Assembly: GCF_900156495.1 (NCBI RefSeq)
Contig: NZ_FTNT01000002.1
Coordinates: 216,359-280,358 of the forward strand
Origin: Williamsia sterculiae
Lineage (GTDB): Bacteria > Actinomycetota > Actinomycetes > Mycobacteriales > Mycobacteriaceae
DNA length: 64,000 nt
Reading direction: 5' to 3'
Shown: positions 11,286 to 21,071 of the stretch, one piece after another
How the letters are laid out: the number at the start of each line of letters is the position of its first letter
Position numbering within the stretch: position 1 is the stretch's first letter
Program-made: the position numbers and the translations under genes
Notes under the pieces: generated by a model
What the model saw: the letters and a program-made list of their open reading frames with translations, nothing else
Database searches by the model: none
What the model was told of the DNA's origin: nothing

Positions 11286-12227
11286 GTGCTCTCCGTCGTC
11301 CCCGCGTCTGCCGAGTCGCGTCCCGTCTCGGTGCAGGCCCCCGCGAAGGTCAACCTCTTCCTGGGTGTCGGCGATCTGCGCGTCGATGGCTATCACGAGC
11401 TGACCACGGTCTTCCAGGCACTGTCGCTGTCGGAGCGGATTCGGCTCAGCCCGGCGGAGACTCTCACCATCAGTGTGCGCGGTGACAATGCCGCCGCGGT
11501 ACCCACCGACGACTCCAACCTCGCCGCGCGCGCAGCTCGCGCGCTGGCCGAGCGATGCGACCGTGATCCGGCGGTGCACATCGACATCGACAAGGGCATC
11601 CCGGTGGCGGGGGGACTGGCGGGCGGGAGCGCCGACGCCGCGGCGACGATGGTCGGACTCGACCGCCTCTGGGAGACCGAATTGTCGCGCGCCGAACTGT
11701 CGGACATCGCCGCGGAACTCGGCAGCGACGTCCCGTTCAGCCTGCACGGTGGAACCGCGTTGGGCACCGGTCGCGGCGAGAACCTGATGAGTGTGCTCTC
11801 GCGAGGGGAACTGCACTGGGTGCTCGCGATCTCCCGCGAGGGTCTGTCCACCCCGGCCGTCTACGGCGAACTCGACCGGTTGCGTGCCGGTGGTTCGGCG
11901 CCGACCGTCCGGGACCCCGCCGAGTTGTTGCAGGCACTCGCCGCCGGCGACCCGCACCGCCTCGCACCGCTGTTGCACAACGATCTCCAACCCGCCGCGC
12001 TGTCGATGCGTCCCACCCTGCGCCGCACCCTGCGCGCGGGCACCGACGCAGGTGCGCTCGCAGGCATCGTCTCCGGGTCCGGTCCCACCTGCGTATTCCT
12101 GTGCGCATCCGCACGTTCGGCCGTCGACGTGGCGGCTGAGCTGTCGGGCGCTGGTGTGTGCTCGGCGGTCCGCACGGCCACCGGCCCGGTGTCCGGCGCC
12201 CATGTGGTCGAGGAGGCCGAACAGTGA
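11286..12227 (+). CDS. ispE: 4-diphosphocytidyl-2-C-methyl-D-erythritol kinase
   Basis: About 313 residues, GHMP-kinase family. It phosphorylates CDP-methylerythritol in the MEP pathway for isoprenoid precursors. [16 protein letters not shown] near the N-terminus has the substrate lysine, and [16 protein letters not shown] near residue 105 is the ATP-binding glycine loop. GSGPTCVFL near the C-terminus is GHMP motif 3. Start candidates are GTG 11286 and TTG 11277, nine bases upstream; I prefer GTG. The stop overlaps the ABC-F start (GTGA). Position after ksgA is conserved in Mycobacteriales. Confidence 0.95.
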   Translation: MLSVVPASAESRPVSVQAPAKVNLFLGVGDLRVDGYHELTTVFQALSLSERIRLSPAETLTISVRGDNAAAVPTDDSNLAARAARALAERCDRDPAVHIDIDKGIPVAGGLAGGSADAAATMVGLDRLWETELSRAELSDIAAELGSDVPFSLHGGTALGTGRGENLMSVLSRGELHWVLAISREGLSTPAVYGELDRLRAGGSAPTVRDPAELLQALAAGDPHRLAPLLHNDLQPAALSMRPTLRRTLRAGTDAGALAGIVSGSGPTCVFLCASARSAVDVAAELSGAGVCSAVRTATGPVSGAHVVEEAEQ

Positions 12228-14029
12228 CCGCACCCGCAACCTCCCTGGTCAACGCCGAGAAGATCAGCAAGAGCTTCGGCATCAGACCGCTGTTGGACGA
12301 GGTCAGTCTCGGCGTCCAGGCCGGCCAACGTATCGGCGTCGTCGGTCTCAACGGCGGTGGCAAGACCACCCTGCTGGAATTGCTGGCGGGGATATCCGAA
12401 CCCGACTCGGGGCGGGTGTCGCAGGTGGGCGGGCTCCGGATGGCGGTGGTCACCCAACGCGGTGAACTCCCGGTCGGCGCGACCGTCGGGGACGTCGTGT
12501 TGGGTCCGCTCGGTGTCGCCGAGCACGAGTGGGCGGGCGATGTGCGTATCCGCGGGGTGCTGACCGGCCTGCACATCGACCGACTGGGGCTCGATCAGAC
12601 GGTGGACGCATTGTCCGGGGGTGAGCGCCGTCGGGTGGCGTTGGCTGCGGCCCTGGTGCAGGACCTCGACCTGATCATGCTCGACGAACCCACCAACCAT
12701 CTCGACGTCGAGGGCGTGCAGTGGCTGGCCGATCATCTGGTGAGTCGACGCAGCGCGCTCGTCGTGGTGACCCACGACCGCTGGTTCCTCGACACCGTTG
12801 CCGGTCGCACCTGGGAGGTGCACGGCGGTCGTGTCGACGAGTACGAGGGTGGCTACAACGACTGGGTGTTTGCCAGGGCCGAGAGATCGCGGCTGGCCGA
12901 TGTCGCCGAGGAACGTCGCCAGAACCTGGCCCGTAAGGAACTGGCGTGGCTGCGCCGTGGCCCGCAGGCGCGGACCTCCAAGCCGCGCTATCGGGTGGAG
13001 GCCGCCGAACGACTGATCGCCGACGTCCCTCCGCCCCGCGACAGCGTCGCGCTGGCCTCCTTCGCCCGCCGTCGACTCGGCAAGGTGGTCATCGAACTCG
13101 AGGACGCCACCGTCCGCGCTCCCGATGACGTGCCCGTGGTCGAGGACCTCACCTGGCGTCTCGCCCCCGGCGAACGCATCGGTCTGGTCGGGGTCAACGG
13201 GTCGGGGAAGACCACACTGCTGCGCGCGCTGGCCGGTGCCGTCGACGTGCGGCCCGGCAAGCGGGTGGTCGGGCAGACGGTGTCGCTGGGCTGGTTGCGC
13301 CAGGAGCTCGACGACCTGCCGATCTCCATGCGGGTGATCGAGGCAGTGCAGGAGGTCGCCGGACGAGTCATGCTCGGTGACAAGGAGATCTCCGCAGGAC
13401 AACTGGCCGAACGACTGGGCTTCGCGCCGGCGCGCCAGCAGACCCCGATCGCCGACCTGTCCGGCGGCGAGCGTCGCCGACTACAGCTGACCCGCGTGCT
13501 GATGGCCGAACCCAACGTGCTGTTGCTCGACGAACCCACCAACGACCTCGACATCGACACCCTGCAGCAACTCGAGGACCTGCTCGACTCCTGGGCGGGC
13601 ACGTTGGTGGTGATCAGCCACGACCGATACCTCATCGAGCGCATCTGCGACAGCACGTGGGCGCTGTTCGGGGACGGCGCGCTGACGAACCTGCCGGGCG
13701 GGATCGAACAGTACCTGCAGATCCGGGCGACGATGGGCGATCCGGTGTCCGTCGGCCGGGGTGGAGCCACCGGTGCGACACCGGTGATGACGACCGCCGC
13801 GCCGGGGCGCGACTCCGCCGCGGAACGCGACGCCCAGAAGAGCATGAAGCGTCTGGAGCGACGCATCGCCAAACTCGACGTGCGTGCGGGTGAACTCCAC
13901 GAGCAATTGGCGGCGGCGGCCTCGGATACCGGGCGACTGCGCGATCTCGACGCGGAGCTCACCGGGGTGGTCGCGGAGAAGGAGACCGCGGAGATGGAGT
14001 GGTTGGAGCTCGCCGACGAATGGGGCTGA
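12224..14029 (+). CDS. ABC-F family ATP-binding protein
   Basis: About 601 residues with two ABC ATPase domains and no membrane segments, so it is a soluble ABC-F protein that acts on the ribosome rather than a transporter. Walker A motifs are GLNGGGKTT near residue 42 and GVNGSGKTT near 323. Signature motifs LSGGERRR are near 130 and 412, with DEPTNHLD and DEPTNDLD as Walker B. A charged coiled-coil tail spans about residues 537-600, as in Uup-type proteins. It could be a translation factor or an antibiotic-protection protein; the sequence does not decide. The GTGA overlap with ispE shows co-transcription. Confidence 0.93.
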   Translation: MTAPATSLVNAEKISKSFGIRPLLDEVSLGVQAGQRIGVVGLNGGGKTTLLELLAGISEPDSGRVSQVGGLRMAVVTQRGELPVGATVGDVVLGPLGVAEHEWAGDVRIRGVLTGLHIDRLGLDQTVDALSGGERRRVALAAALVQDLDLIMLDEPTNHLDVEGVQWLADHLVSRRSALVVVTHDRWFLDTVAGRTWEVHGGRVDEYEGGYNDWVFARAERSRLADVAEERRQNLARKELAWLRRGPQARTSKPRYRVEAAERLIADVPPPRDSVALASFARRRLGKVVIELEDATVRAPDDVPVVEDLTWRLAPGERIGLVGVNGSGKTTLLRALAGAVDVRPGKRVVGQTVSLGWLRQELDDLPISMRVIEAVQEVAGRVMLGDKEISAGQLAERLGFAPARQQTPIADLSGGERRRLQLTRVLMAEPNVLLLDEPTNDLDIDTLQQLEDLLDSWAGTLVVISHDRYLIERICDSTWALFGDGALTNLPGGIEQYLQIRATMGDPVSVGRGGATGATPVMTTAAPGRDSAAERDAQKSMKRLERRIAKLDVRAGELHEQLAAAASDTGRLRDLDAELTGVVAEKETAEMEWLELADEWG

Positions 14030-14070
14030 CCGCCTGCGATCGGAAGTGTGCCAGGTCACCCGCGCGGTGA

Positions 14071-14107
14071 GCGGGTGTGCGATTCTTGAGCTCGCACGCA
14101 CACCCGC
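14071..14107 (+). terminator. Hairpin after the ABC-F gene
   Basis: Perfect 11-base inverted repeat: GCGGGTGTGCG (14071-14081) and CGCACACCCGC (14097-14107) around a 15-base loop. It lies 42 bases after the ABC-F stop and before the next gene. There is no T-run, which is common for actinobacterial terminators. Confidence 0.5.
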
Positions 14108-14146
14108 AGGCACGGTGAACGCAGGGGATTCGGTATCTGGTCGCGT

Positions 14147-15160
14147 TTGATACGGGCAACCGTGGTCTTGTCCACGTTGAACGTCACGCTGGTGGGCGCG
14201 CTCGCGCTGTCGGCACCCGAACGCGGCCCCGACACCCCATGGGAACGCGGGTGGGTGATCGTCTGTATCTCGGTGAACGTGCTGGTCGCACTGGCCTGGC
14301 TGTTCACCCGGCGGGCCGATCGGCGGCCCTGGCCACAGTTGTTCGCCATCTGGGCGGACGTGGGTACCGCGACCAACATACTCACCCTCGCCGCCTTCTC
14401 CGACATGCTCAGCGCCTCGGTACTGTTCGTGGTCACCGGGTCGTTCTTCACCTTCTTCCTGTCCCGTCGGTGGTTACTCGTCCACCTGGTCTTCTCGGCG
14501 GTGTTCATCGCCGGGGTGACCGCCGCCGCCGGAATCGTCGGGGAGCAGGGATGGATCGTGCTCATCGGGCAGGCCGACGTGGTACTCGCCGCGGTGGTCG
14601 CGCTTCCGCTCACCGTGCAGGTGTACTGGGGACAGCAGACGCGCGCCGCGCAGCTCGCCGAGATCGACGACCTCACCGACGTCCTGAACCGTCGCGGCAT
14701 CAATGCGCAGAGCGACCTGTTGATGCGGCGGGCTCGCACCGCACGACACCGGATCGCGGTGGCGGTCATCGACCTCGACCGGTTCAAATCGGTCAACGAC
14801 GACCACGGACATCAGGTCGGCGATCGTGTGCTGGTCGAGGTGGCCGCACGGCTGAACGCCCACCTGTCGCCGTACGGGCCGTTCGGTCGGACGGGCGGTG
14901 AGGAGTTCGCGGCCGTGCTCGCGGTCACGGCATCCCACCTGGAACGGATCGTCGCCGACATGCCCACTCGCGTACAGGTCGACGATCTGCCCGCGGTGAC
15001 GGTGAGCGTGGGTGTCGCCGCCATGGTCTGGCCCGGCTCGGGTCACGTCGAGCGGGAGATGCGCGCGCTGTGGGTGATTGCCGACCAGGCGATGTACCGG
15101 GCAAAACGGGCGGGTGGTGAACGCGTGGTGACCCAACTGAACGGGCTCGACGCGCAGTGA
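14147..15160 (+). CDS. Membrane-bound GGDEF diguanylate cyclase
   Basis: 337 residues. The N-terminal half has about five or six hydrophobic segments (residues 5-165) and the C-terminal half is a GGDEF domain. The catalytic loop is GRTGGEEFA near residue 249, an active-type GGEEF. DLDRFKSVNDDHGHQVGD provides the metal and GTP site, with DDLTDVLNRRG at the domain start. It likely makes cyclic di-GMP at the inner membrane in response to a signal sensed by the membrane part. No RxxD inhibitory site is obvious just before the GGEEF. TTG 14147 is the assumed start; GTG 14162 is an alternative, so the N-terminus is uncertain. Confidence 0.9.
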   Translation: MIRATVVLSTLNVTLVGALALSAPERGPDTPWERGWVIVCISVNVLVALAWLFTRRADRRPWPQLFAIWADVGTATNILTLAAFSDMLSASVLFVVTGSFFTFFLSRRWLLVHLVFSAVFIAGVTAAAGIVGEQGWIVLIGQADVVLAAVVALPLTVQVYWGQQTRAAQLAEIDDLTDVLNRRGINAQSDLLMRRARTARHRIAVAVIDLDRFKSVNDDHGHQVGDRVLVEVAARLNAHLSPYGPFGRTGGEEFAAVLAVTASHLERIVADMPTRVQVDDLPAVTVSVGVAAMVWPGSGHVEREMRALWVIADQAMYRAKRAGGERVVTQLNGLDAQ

Positions 15161-15190
15161 CCGACCTCGCAAGGCCGAGACGGCACCCGC

Positions 15191-15196
15191 TACGGT
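15191..15196 (+). promoter_or_regulatory. -10 box of enoyl-CoA hydratase-like gene, leaderless
   Basis: TACGGT ends seven bases before ATG 15204 and no ribosome binding site is present, so a leaderless transcript is predicted. Confidence 0.5.
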
Positions 15197-15203
15197 TTGT
15201 CGC

Positions 15204-16202
15204 ATGTCCTACATTCGAACCTCCGTGGGCAACGGGGTCGGCGAGATCGTGTTGGATCGGCCCAAGGCGCTCAACGCCCTCGATCAATCGATGATCGACG
15301 ACATGTACGCGGTGTTGCTGCGGTGGGCCGACGACGCCGAGGTGGAGACCGTGTTGGTCACCTCGGCGGGTGACCGGGCCTTCTGCGCGGGCGGAGACAT
15401 CCGCGCCATCCGTGACCATGCCCTGGCCGGTGAGACGGACGAGATCACCGGCTATTTCTCCTCGGAGTACACCCTCGACCAACTGGTCGCCGAATACCCC
15501 AAGCCTTACGTCGCGCTCGTCGACGGAGCCGCGATGGGCGGTGGTCTGGGCATCAGTGTGCACGGCGAGATCCGGGTGGTCACCGAGCGGTCCGTCATCG
15601 CCATGCCGGAGACCGCCATCGGATTCTTCCCCGACATCGGGGCCACCTACTTCCTCCCTCGGCTACCGGTCGGGGTGGGAACGTGGCTCGGTCTGACCGG
15701 ATCGCGAATCCGGGGAGCGGACGCGCTGGCGGTCGGGTTGGCCACGCATTTCGTGTCGTCGACGGGGATGGATGACCTGGCAGGCGCCATCCGCTCCGGG
15801 GTGTCGCTGCGGGATGCCCTGTCCGAACACACCGAACAACCCGAATCGACGGTGCCGCTGGACAAGATCGCCGAGTACTTCGCCGATGCGAACGTGACCG
15901 CGATCCTCGGTGGTCTGCGCGGGGCCATCGGTGACGAATGGTGCGCGTCGATGGTGACGGCGCTGGAGGCGGCGTCACCGACCAGTCTGGTGGTCACCGC
16001 GGCACTGCTCGAGCTCGGCGCACACACCCCCCTCGACGAGTGCTTCGAGCGGGAACTGCATGCCGCGGAGCGGATCACCCTCACCCCGGACTTCGCGGAG
16101 GGGGTGCGTGCGGTGCTGGTCGACAAGGACCGCACGCCGTCGTTCTCACCGGGGCGACTCGACGAGGTCGACATCGACAGGGTCTCGTCGATCATCGCCT
16201 GA
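15204..16202 (+). CDS. Enoyl-CoA hydratase/isomerase family protein, probable 3-hydroxyisobutyryl-CoA hydrolase
   Basis: 332 residues, crotonase fold. DRPKALNALDQSMI near residue 14 and AGDRAFCAGGDIRAIRDH near 55 form the CoA-binding and first oxyanion-hole segment. VDGAAMGGGLGISVHGEIRV near 108 forms the second. MPETAIGFFPDIGATYFLPR follows, where HIBCH-type hydrolases carry the catalytic acids. The length and the C-terminal helical extension fit the ECH_2/HIBCH subgroup, which removes CoA from 3-hydroxyisobutyryl-CoA in valine breakdown. Simple enoyl-CoA hydratases are about 260 residues. Substrate assignment is by subfamily resemblance only. It is convergent with prfC, about 20 bases apart. 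Confidence 0.85.
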   Translation: MSYIRTSVGNGVGEIVLDRPKALNALDQSMIDDMYAVLLRWADDAEVETVLVTSAGDRAFCAGGDIRAIRDHALAGETDEITGYFSSEYTLDQLVAEYPKPYVALVDGAAMGGGLGISVHGEIRVVTERSVIAMPETAIGFFPDIGATYFLPRLPVGVGTWLGLTGSRIRGADALAVGLATHFVSSTGMDDLAGAIRSGVSLRDALSEHTEQPESTVPLDKIAEYFADANVTAILGGLRGAIGDEWCASMVTALEAASPTSLVVTAALLELGAHTPLDECFERELHAAERITLTPDFAEGVRAVLVDKDRTPSFSPGRLDEVDIDRVSSIIA

Positions 16203-16221
16203 GATCGGATGGTGAACGGGC

Positions 16222-17844
16222 TCAGTCCGCCGCCGCGACAAGCGGTTCCAGCGTCAGGGTGGGGTGTTCCTTCTCGATGTACTGCAACCGCCACTTGTCG
16301 GAGACCAGGGCGAGCAGTGCGCCGTCGGTGCGGGTGAACACCTCCACGCCACGTTGGCGCCCGAGTTCGTCGGCGCTGTCGGGATCGGTGCGTCGGGCCA
16401 CCGAGTAGCCGAGTCGCTCGACGGAGGTGTCCACGCCGAACTCGGTCTTCATCCGGGCGGTCACCACCTCGAACTGCATGGGGCCCACCGCAGCGAGCAC
16501 CGGCGACGCGTCACCACGGAGATCGTTGCGCAACACCTGCACCACGCCCTCGGACACCAACTGGTCCATCGCCTTGCGGAACTGCTTGTACTTGCCGGCG
16601 CTGACGGCCCGCAGCACCGAGAAATGTTCGGGCGCGAAGGACGGGATGGGCGGGAACTCCACCGTCGGGTCGACGCAGAGGGTGTCACCGGGGGCGAGCG
16701 TCATCGCGTTGACCAAACCCACCACATCGCCGGGATACGCCGTGTCGACGGTCGACCGGTCGCGACCGAACACGGCCTGGGCGTACTTCGTGGCGAACGG
16801 TTTTCCGCTCTGGGCGTGCGTGACCACCATGCCGCGCTCGAACTCACCGGACACGATCCGCATGAACGCCAGGCGATCGCGATGTGCGGCGTCCATCCCG
16901 GCCTGCACCTTGAACACCACCGCGGAGAAGGGATCGACGACCTCGCGCACGGTGCCGTCGACCGCCTCGCGCGGCCCGGGTGGGGGAGCGAACTCCACCA
17001 GGGCCTCCAGCAGTTGTCGCACACCGAAGTTCAGCATCGCGGAGGCGAAGATCATGGGCGAGGTCTGGCCGGCGAGGAACAATTCCTCATCGTGATCCTG
17101 GCCCATCTCGGAGAGCAGGTCGCTCTCCTCGACGGACTCGGTCCACGCGTCCCCTTCGGTGGCCTGCGCATCCGACGCCGACAACAACTCCTCGGGGGCG
17201 ACCGTGGCACCACCGGCGGTCCGGGTGAAACGGATGTAGTCGCCTGTGCGCCGATCGAGCAGCCCGCGGAAGTCACCGGCGATCCCGACCGGGGAGTACA
17301 GCGGCGTGGGGGTCAGGCCGATCCGTTCAGTGATCTCATCGATCAGCTCCAACGGGGTCCGACCCGGCCGGTCCCATTTGTTGATCACCGTGATCACCGG
17401 GATGCCGCGGTGTCTGCAGACCTGGAACAACTTGAGGGTCTGCGGTTCGAGACCCTTGGCGGCGTCGATGAGCATCACGGCGGCGTCCACCGCGGTCAGC
17501 ACCCGGTAGGTGTCCTCGGAGAAATCGGCGTGGCCGGGTGTGTCGACGAGGTTGATCACGTTGATCTCGTCGGAACCCTCGGTCACCGCGGCGGCCGAAC
17601 GGTAATTGAACTGCAGCGCTGTGGAACTGACCGAGATACCGCGGGCCTTCTCCATCTCCATCCAGTCGGAGACCGTCGACTTGCGACCGGCCTTGCCGTG
17701 GATCGCCCCCGCCTCGCTGATCATCCGGGCGTGCAGGGCGAGCGCCTCGGTCATCGTCGACTTACCGGCGTCCGGGTGCGAGATGATGGCGAAGGTGCGT
17801 CGCCGGTGGACTTCTCGCCGGATGGTGGCAGGGTCGGAACTCAC
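16222..17844 (-). CDS. prfC: Peptide chain release factor 3
   Basis: 540 residues, translational GTPase that recycles RF1/RF2 from the ribosome. GTPase motifs: ISHPDAGKSTMTEAL (G1, residues about 20-34), EKARGISVSSTAL (switch I/G2), LVDTPGHADFSEDTYR (G3), and INKWDRPGRTPLE (G4). The ARGISV switch and the length match RF3 rather than EF-G. The start is GTG 17844. A promoter-like pair ends directly upstream and predicts a leaderless message. RF3 is not universal in actinobacteria, so its presence is a useful trait. Confidence 0.96.
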   Translation of the reverse strand: MSSDPATIRREVHRRRTFAIISHPDAGKSTMTEALALHARMISEAGAIHGKAGRKSTVSDWMEMEKARGISVSSTALQFNYRSAAAVTEGSDEINVINLVDTPGHADFSEDTYRVLTAVDAAVMLIDAAKGLEPQTLKLFQVCRHRGIPVITVINKWDRPGRTPLELIDEITERIGLTPTPLYSPVGIAGDFRGLLDRRTGDYIRFTRTAGGATVAPEELLSASDAQATEGDAWTESVEESDLLSEMGQDHDEELFLAGQTSPMIFASAMLNFGVRQLLEALVEFAPPPGPREAVDGTVREVVDPFSAVVFKVQAGMDAAHRDRLAFMRIVSGEFERGMVVTHAQSGKPFATKYAQAVFGRDRSTVDTAYPGDVVGLVNAMTLAPGDTLCVDPTVEFPPIPSFAPEHFSVLRAVSAGKYKQFRKAMDQLVSEGVVQVLRNDLRGDASPVLAAVGPMQFEVVTARMKTEFGVDTSVERLGYSVARRTDPDSADELGRQRGVEVFTRTDGALLALVSDKWRLQYIEKEHPTLTLEPLVAAAD

Positions 17845-17850
17845 CCGTCG

Positions 17851-17880
17851 AGGCTACTCAATCCGCAGGTCGCCGGGCAA
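17851..17880 (-). promoter_or_regulatory. prfC promoter, leaderless
   Basis: Reading the minus strand, TTGCCC (17880-17875) and TAGCCT (17856-17851) are separated by 18 bases. Six bases separate the -10 from GTG 17844, placing the transcript start on the start codon itself. Confidence 0.55.
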
Positions 17881-17896
17881 AAGCGTGACGGGCCGG

Positions 17897-18913
17897 TCAC
17901 TCGAAGGGGACGGGTGGCATCTTGACCACCTGTGCCGCGTAGCTCAGTCCCGCGCCGTAGCCGAGGAGCAGGGCGGTGTCGCCCGGCTTCGCCTTGCCGG
18001 TGGACAGCAGGTCTTCCATGGCCAGCGGGATCGAGGCCGCCGAGGTGTTGCCGGTGTACTCGATGTCGTTGGCCACCGGGGTTCCCTCACGGAACTTCAG
18101 GCTCTTGGCCAGCAGCTCGTTGATACGTGAGTTGGCCTGATGCGGGACGAAGACGTCGATGTCCTCCGCACCGACCTTGGCGGCCTCGAGGGCACGCTGC
18201 GCGGCCTTGGTCATCTCGAAAGCGGCCCAGCGGAACACCGATGTGCCCTCCATCCGCAGGTACGGACGTTGCGTGCGATCGCTGTCGAGGAACGTGATCC
18301 AGTCGATGTCCTGGCGGATGGCCTTGTACTGCGAGCCGTCGCTGCCCCAGATCACCGGGCCGACCCCTTGGTCGTCGGACGGACCCACAACGACCGCGCC
18401 GGCCCCGTCGCCGAAGATGAAACAGTTGCCGCGGTCGGTCATGTCCATGGTCACCGACAGCTGTTCGGCGCCGATGACCAACACGTTGGTCGCACTGCCC
18501 GCGCGGATCATGTCTGCGGCCAGCCCCATCGCGTAACCGAAGCCGGCGCAGCCGACGTTCACGTCGAAGGCGGGGATGCCGTTGGCGCCGAGCTGGGTGG
18601 CGACCTGGGTGGCGGCGGGCGGCGTGAACAGCAGGTGGGTGCTGGTGGCGACGAGCAGTGCGTCGATGTCGGAACCGGAGAGCAGCGCGTTGGCGATGGC
18701 CTTGCGCCCGCTGTCCACCGACAGCGACACGACATCCTCGTCACGCCGGGCGAAACGACGGGTCTTGATGCCGGTGCGGGTGTAGATCCACTCGTCCGAG
18801 GAGTCGATCTTCTCGCAGATCTCGTCGTTGGTGACGACCCGCTCGGGGCGATAGGCGCCGATCCCGAGGATCCCCAGGGTGTTCGTCCCGGTACGTTCTG
18901 CGAGCTCCGTCAT
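17897..18913 (-). CDS. fabH: 3-oxoacyl-[acyl-carrier-protein] synthase III
   Basis: 338 residues, thiolase fold. It condenses an acyl-CoA with malonyl-ACP; in mycolate-making bacteria it links the FAS-I products to the FAS-II system. The catalytic triad is at exactly the positions known for the M. tuberculosis enzyme: C122 in [13 protein letters not shown]258 in [10 protein letters not shown], and N289 in [11 protein letters not shown]. The [19 protein letters not shown] segment is typical. ATG 18913 is preceded by GAAGGGAAG as ribosome binding site. It stands alone between pth and prfC. Confidence 0.95.
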   Translation of the reverse strand: MTELAERTGTNTLGILGIGAYRPERVVTNDEICEKIDSSDEWIYTRTGIKTRRFARRDEDVVSLSVDSGRKAIANALLSGSDIDALLVATSTHLLFTPPAATQVATQLGANGIPAFDVNVGCAGFGYAMGLAADMIRAGSATNVLVIGAEQLSVTMDMTDRGNCFIFGDGAGAVVVGPSDDQGVGPVIWGSDGSQYKAIRQDIDWITFLDSDRTQRPYLRMEGTSVFRWAAFEMTKAAQRALEAAKVGAEDIDVFVPHQANSRINELLAKSLKFREGTPVANDIEYTGNTSAASIPLAMEDLLSTGKAKPGDTALLLGYGAGLSYAAQVVKMPPVPFE

Positions 18914-19096
18914 GTTCTTCCCTTCAGCGCGGCGGTGCGCGGGCGACCCGGTCGCCCGGTTCGGCGTCCCGTGGTGTCGGTCATCCGATCACGCGGGCCC
19001 CGTCGGGGTGCCCACGTCTCGTGGCCTCACCTTACTGTCGCGCAGATCACCGCCGGCGTTAACCCCGCTCCGGAGAACGCGCGGTCACGATGTCGG

Positions 19097-19663
19097 TCAC
19101 CAGGCGTGGACTCGATTCTGAGCGGACTCCAGCCCGTCGGTGACCAGCAGGCTGGTCGCATCCCGTCCGTTCTCGATGAGCAGCGGCAACTCACCGCGCT
19201 CGGCGGAGGAGAACGGTTTGAGGACGAACGACGCGGGGTCCTGGCGTCCAGGTGGTCGACCGATGCCCAGCCGGACGCGGTCATAGTCACGGGACCCGAC
19301 GGCAGTCGTGGTGGACCGCAGCCCGTTGTGCCCGCCCTCGCCGCCACCGCGTTTGAGTCGCACCGCACCGAAGTCGACGTCGAGCTCGTCGTGCAGGACG
19401 ATCAGGTCGCCGACGGGAACCGAGAAGAACTTCAGCAGCGGTCCGATCTGTCTGCCCGCCTCGTTCATGTAGGTGCGCGGTTTGGCCAGCACCACCGATT
19501 CGGTGCCGATCCGCAGGTCGGCGATCTCGGCCCCGGACTTCTTGTGCACCTTCCACCTGCCATCACCGCCTGCGAGCAGGGCGTCGACCACCATCGCGCC
19601 CACGTTGTGACGTGTGGTGGCGTACTGCAGACCCGGATTGCCCAGGCCGACGACGAGCTTCAC
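19097..19663 (-). CDS. pth: Peptidyl-tRNA hydrolase
   Basis: 188 residues, normal for bacterial Pth. It releases tRNA from prematurely dropped peptidyl-tRNA. The signature [17 protein letters not shown] holds catalytic H19 and N20; [20 protein letters not shown] and [12 protein letters not shown] are the other conserved blocks. It follows rplY on the same strand with about 84 bases between them, which include a hairpin. The L25-Pth pairing is widespread in bacteria. Confidence 0.97.
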   Translation of the reverse strand: MKLVVGLGNPGLQYATTRHNVGAMVVDALLAGGDGRWKVHKKSGAEIADLRIGTESVVLAKPRTYMNEAGRQIGPLLKFFSVPVGDLIVLHDELDVDFGAVRLKRGGGEGGHNGLRSTTTAVGSRDYDRVRLGIGRPPGRQDPASFVLKPFSSAERGELPLLIENGRDATSLLVTDGLESAQNRVHAW

Positions 19664-19703
19664 GGATTCACCAGACCTGATCGGCGGGAGTGGCAGACGC
19701 AGT

Positions 19704-19734
19704 CCGGGACCACACCGTCAGGGTGCGGTCCCGG
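19704..19734 (-). terminator. Hairpin between rplY and pth
   Basis: An inverted repeat with arms of 13 bases (one mismatch), CCGGGACCACACC and its partner around a 5-base loop. It lies in the rplY-pth spacer. It could partially terminate or process the transcript so that L25 and Pth are made in different amounts. Confidence 0.45.
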
Positions 19735-19747
19735 TCGGCGTGGTGGG

Positions 19748-20398
19748 TCACTCCTCGGTGGCAGCCTCGTCGTCGTCGGCGGCCTTCGTCTCCTCGGCGA
19801 CGGCTTCTGCGTCCTCCTCGGCCTCGTCCTCCGTCTCCACGGCCTGTGGCTCGAGGATCGACACGACGAGGGTCTCCGGGTCGGAGATCAGGGTGACGCC
19901 CTCGGGCAGCGTGACGTCGGCGGCGGTGATGGTGTGGCCGACCTCTGCGCCCTCGACCGACACCACGAACTCCTCGGGGATCGACAGCGCATCCGCCTCG
20001 ATCTCCAGCGTGCTGGCGTCCTGGGTCGTCAGCGTGCCGGGCGCGGACTCGCCCTCGAGGGTGACGGGCACCTCGACGGTGACCTTCTCGCCGCGGCGGA
20101 TGACGAGCAGGTCCGCGTGCTCGATGTAGTCGCGGATCGGGTGCACGTCGACCTGCTTGGTCAGCACGAGCTGGGTGTCGCCGCCGATCTGCAGGTCGAT
20201 GACCGCGTTGAGGCCGCTGTTTCGCAGGATCGCGGCGAACTCGAGTGCCGGGAGGCTGAGATGGCGGGGATCGCTGCCGTGGCCGTAGACGACGGCGGGA
20301 ACCTTGCCGTCGCGACGGAGGCGACGAGCGGCACCCTTGCCCCGTCCGGTGCGCTCCTCGACGACGAGCTTGTTTGCTGAGTTCTTGGTGGCGGCCAT
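19748..20398 (-). CDS. rplY: 50S ribosomal protein L25/general stress protein Ctc
   Basis: 216 residues, the long TL5/Ctc form. The N-terminal 5S-rRNA-binding domain runs from about residue 4 to 95 ([20 protein letters not shown] and [15 protein letters not shown]). A beta-rich C-terminal domain follows to about residue 180, and then a strongly acidic tail rich in Glu, Asp and Ala, common in actinobacterial L25. ATG 20398 has AGGAG upstream. It binds 5S rRNA in the large subunit. Confidence 0.96.
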   Translation of the reverse strand: MAATKNSANKLVVEERTGRGKGAARRLRRDGKVPAVVYGHGSDPRHLSLPALEFAAILRNSGLNAVIDLQIGGDTQLVLTKQVDVHPIRDYIEHADLLVIRRGEKVTVEVPVTLEGESAPGTLTTQDASTLEIEADALSIPEEFVVSVEGAEVGHTITAADVTLPEGVTLISDPETLVVSILEPQAVETEDEAEEDAEAVAEETKAADDDEAATEE

Positions 20399-20479
20399 GT
20401 TTCTGCTCCTGTGTGTGCTGGTGATCCGTCACGGACGGAGACACCGCACAACCGCAGACCACAGGGGGTGGTGGACCAC

Positions 20480-20537
20480 CTCGCCGTGACAACCGGCCGC
20501 GCCGATGACGGTGAACGTTCACCCTCGCCGTGACAAC
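20480..20537. promoter_or_regulatory. Palindrome with flanking direct repeats upstream of rplY
   Basis: The perfect 14-base palindrome GGTGAACGTTCACC lies at 20510-20523. It is flanked by two copies of CTCGCCGTGACAAC (20480-20493 and 20524-20537). A smaller palindrome, GGTGGACCACC, is at 20470-20480. The block sits between the divergent rplY and SnoaL-like genes, about 80-110 bases from each start, so it may be a control site for either. Confidence 0.45.
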
Positions 20538-20603
20538 GCCGACCAGCGTAGCGAACGCCCAGGTCCGATGTCACATCCCCACCGACGGTGGCAGGGTGGG
20601 ACC

Positions 20604-21071
20604 ATGACCGATCCCGCGGTGCGAGTGGTGGAAGAGTTCTTCGCGCAGATGGAGTCCGGGGACTCCGCTGCAGCAGCCGATCTCCTCGCCGACGACGTGG
20701 TGTTCACCAACGTCGGGTTCCCGACCATCCGCGGCAAGGCGCGGACCGCTGCGGCGCTGCGAGCACTGGACCGGTCACCGGCGTCGTTCCACATGACGCC
20801 GATCACCATCGCCGGTGCCGGCGGTGTGGTGCTGTTCGAACGCGCCGACCTACTGCGGGTCGGTCCCCTCGAGATCGAGTTCTGGGTGTGGGGACGGTTC
20901 GAGGTCCGTGACGAGCTGATCACCGTCTGGCGCGACCATTTCGACCTGTTCGACGTCACCAAGGGGCTCGGGCGGGCCATCGGCGTGCTGGCCGCCCGAG
21001 GACTACCGAGGTCGCTGCGGCGGCGGCATACTGGTGGACATGACGTCGCAGCCGCCGATCCCCGCCCATGA
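20604..21071 (+). CDS. SnoaL-like/limonene-1,2-epoxide hydrolase-fold protein (copy 1)
   Basis: 155 residues with the cone-shaped NTF2-like fold used by limonene-epoxide hydrolases. VEEFFAQMESGDSAAAADLL is the first helix pair and VVFTNVGFPTIRGKART carries the conserved Asn. FEVRDELITVWRDHFDLFDV supplies the Arg-Asp residues that the hydrolases use for catalysis. The real substrate is unknown. ATG 20604 was chosen; an earlier in-frame start at 20505 would cover the upstream control region. It overlaps the next gene, a diverged tandem copy of itself, by 32 bases. Confidence 0.8.
   Translation: MTDPAVRVVEEFFAQMESGDSAAAADLLADDVVFTNVGFPTIRGKARTAAALRALDRSPASFHMTPITIAGAGGVVLFERADLLRVGPLEIEFWVWGRFEVRDELITVWRDHFDLFDVTKGLGRAIGVLAARGLPRSLRRRHTGGHDVAAADPRP

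Noticed and set aside
18140-20380. A 746-codon open frame on the plus strand
   Set aside because: It is antisense to fabH, pth and rplY, which are well supported on the minus strand. High GC content gives long chance frames, and its translation has no recognisable domain.
20510-20523. LexA/SOS box
   Set aside because: GGTGAACGTTCACC lacks the TCGAAC-N4-GTTCGA pattern of mycobacterial SOS boxes.
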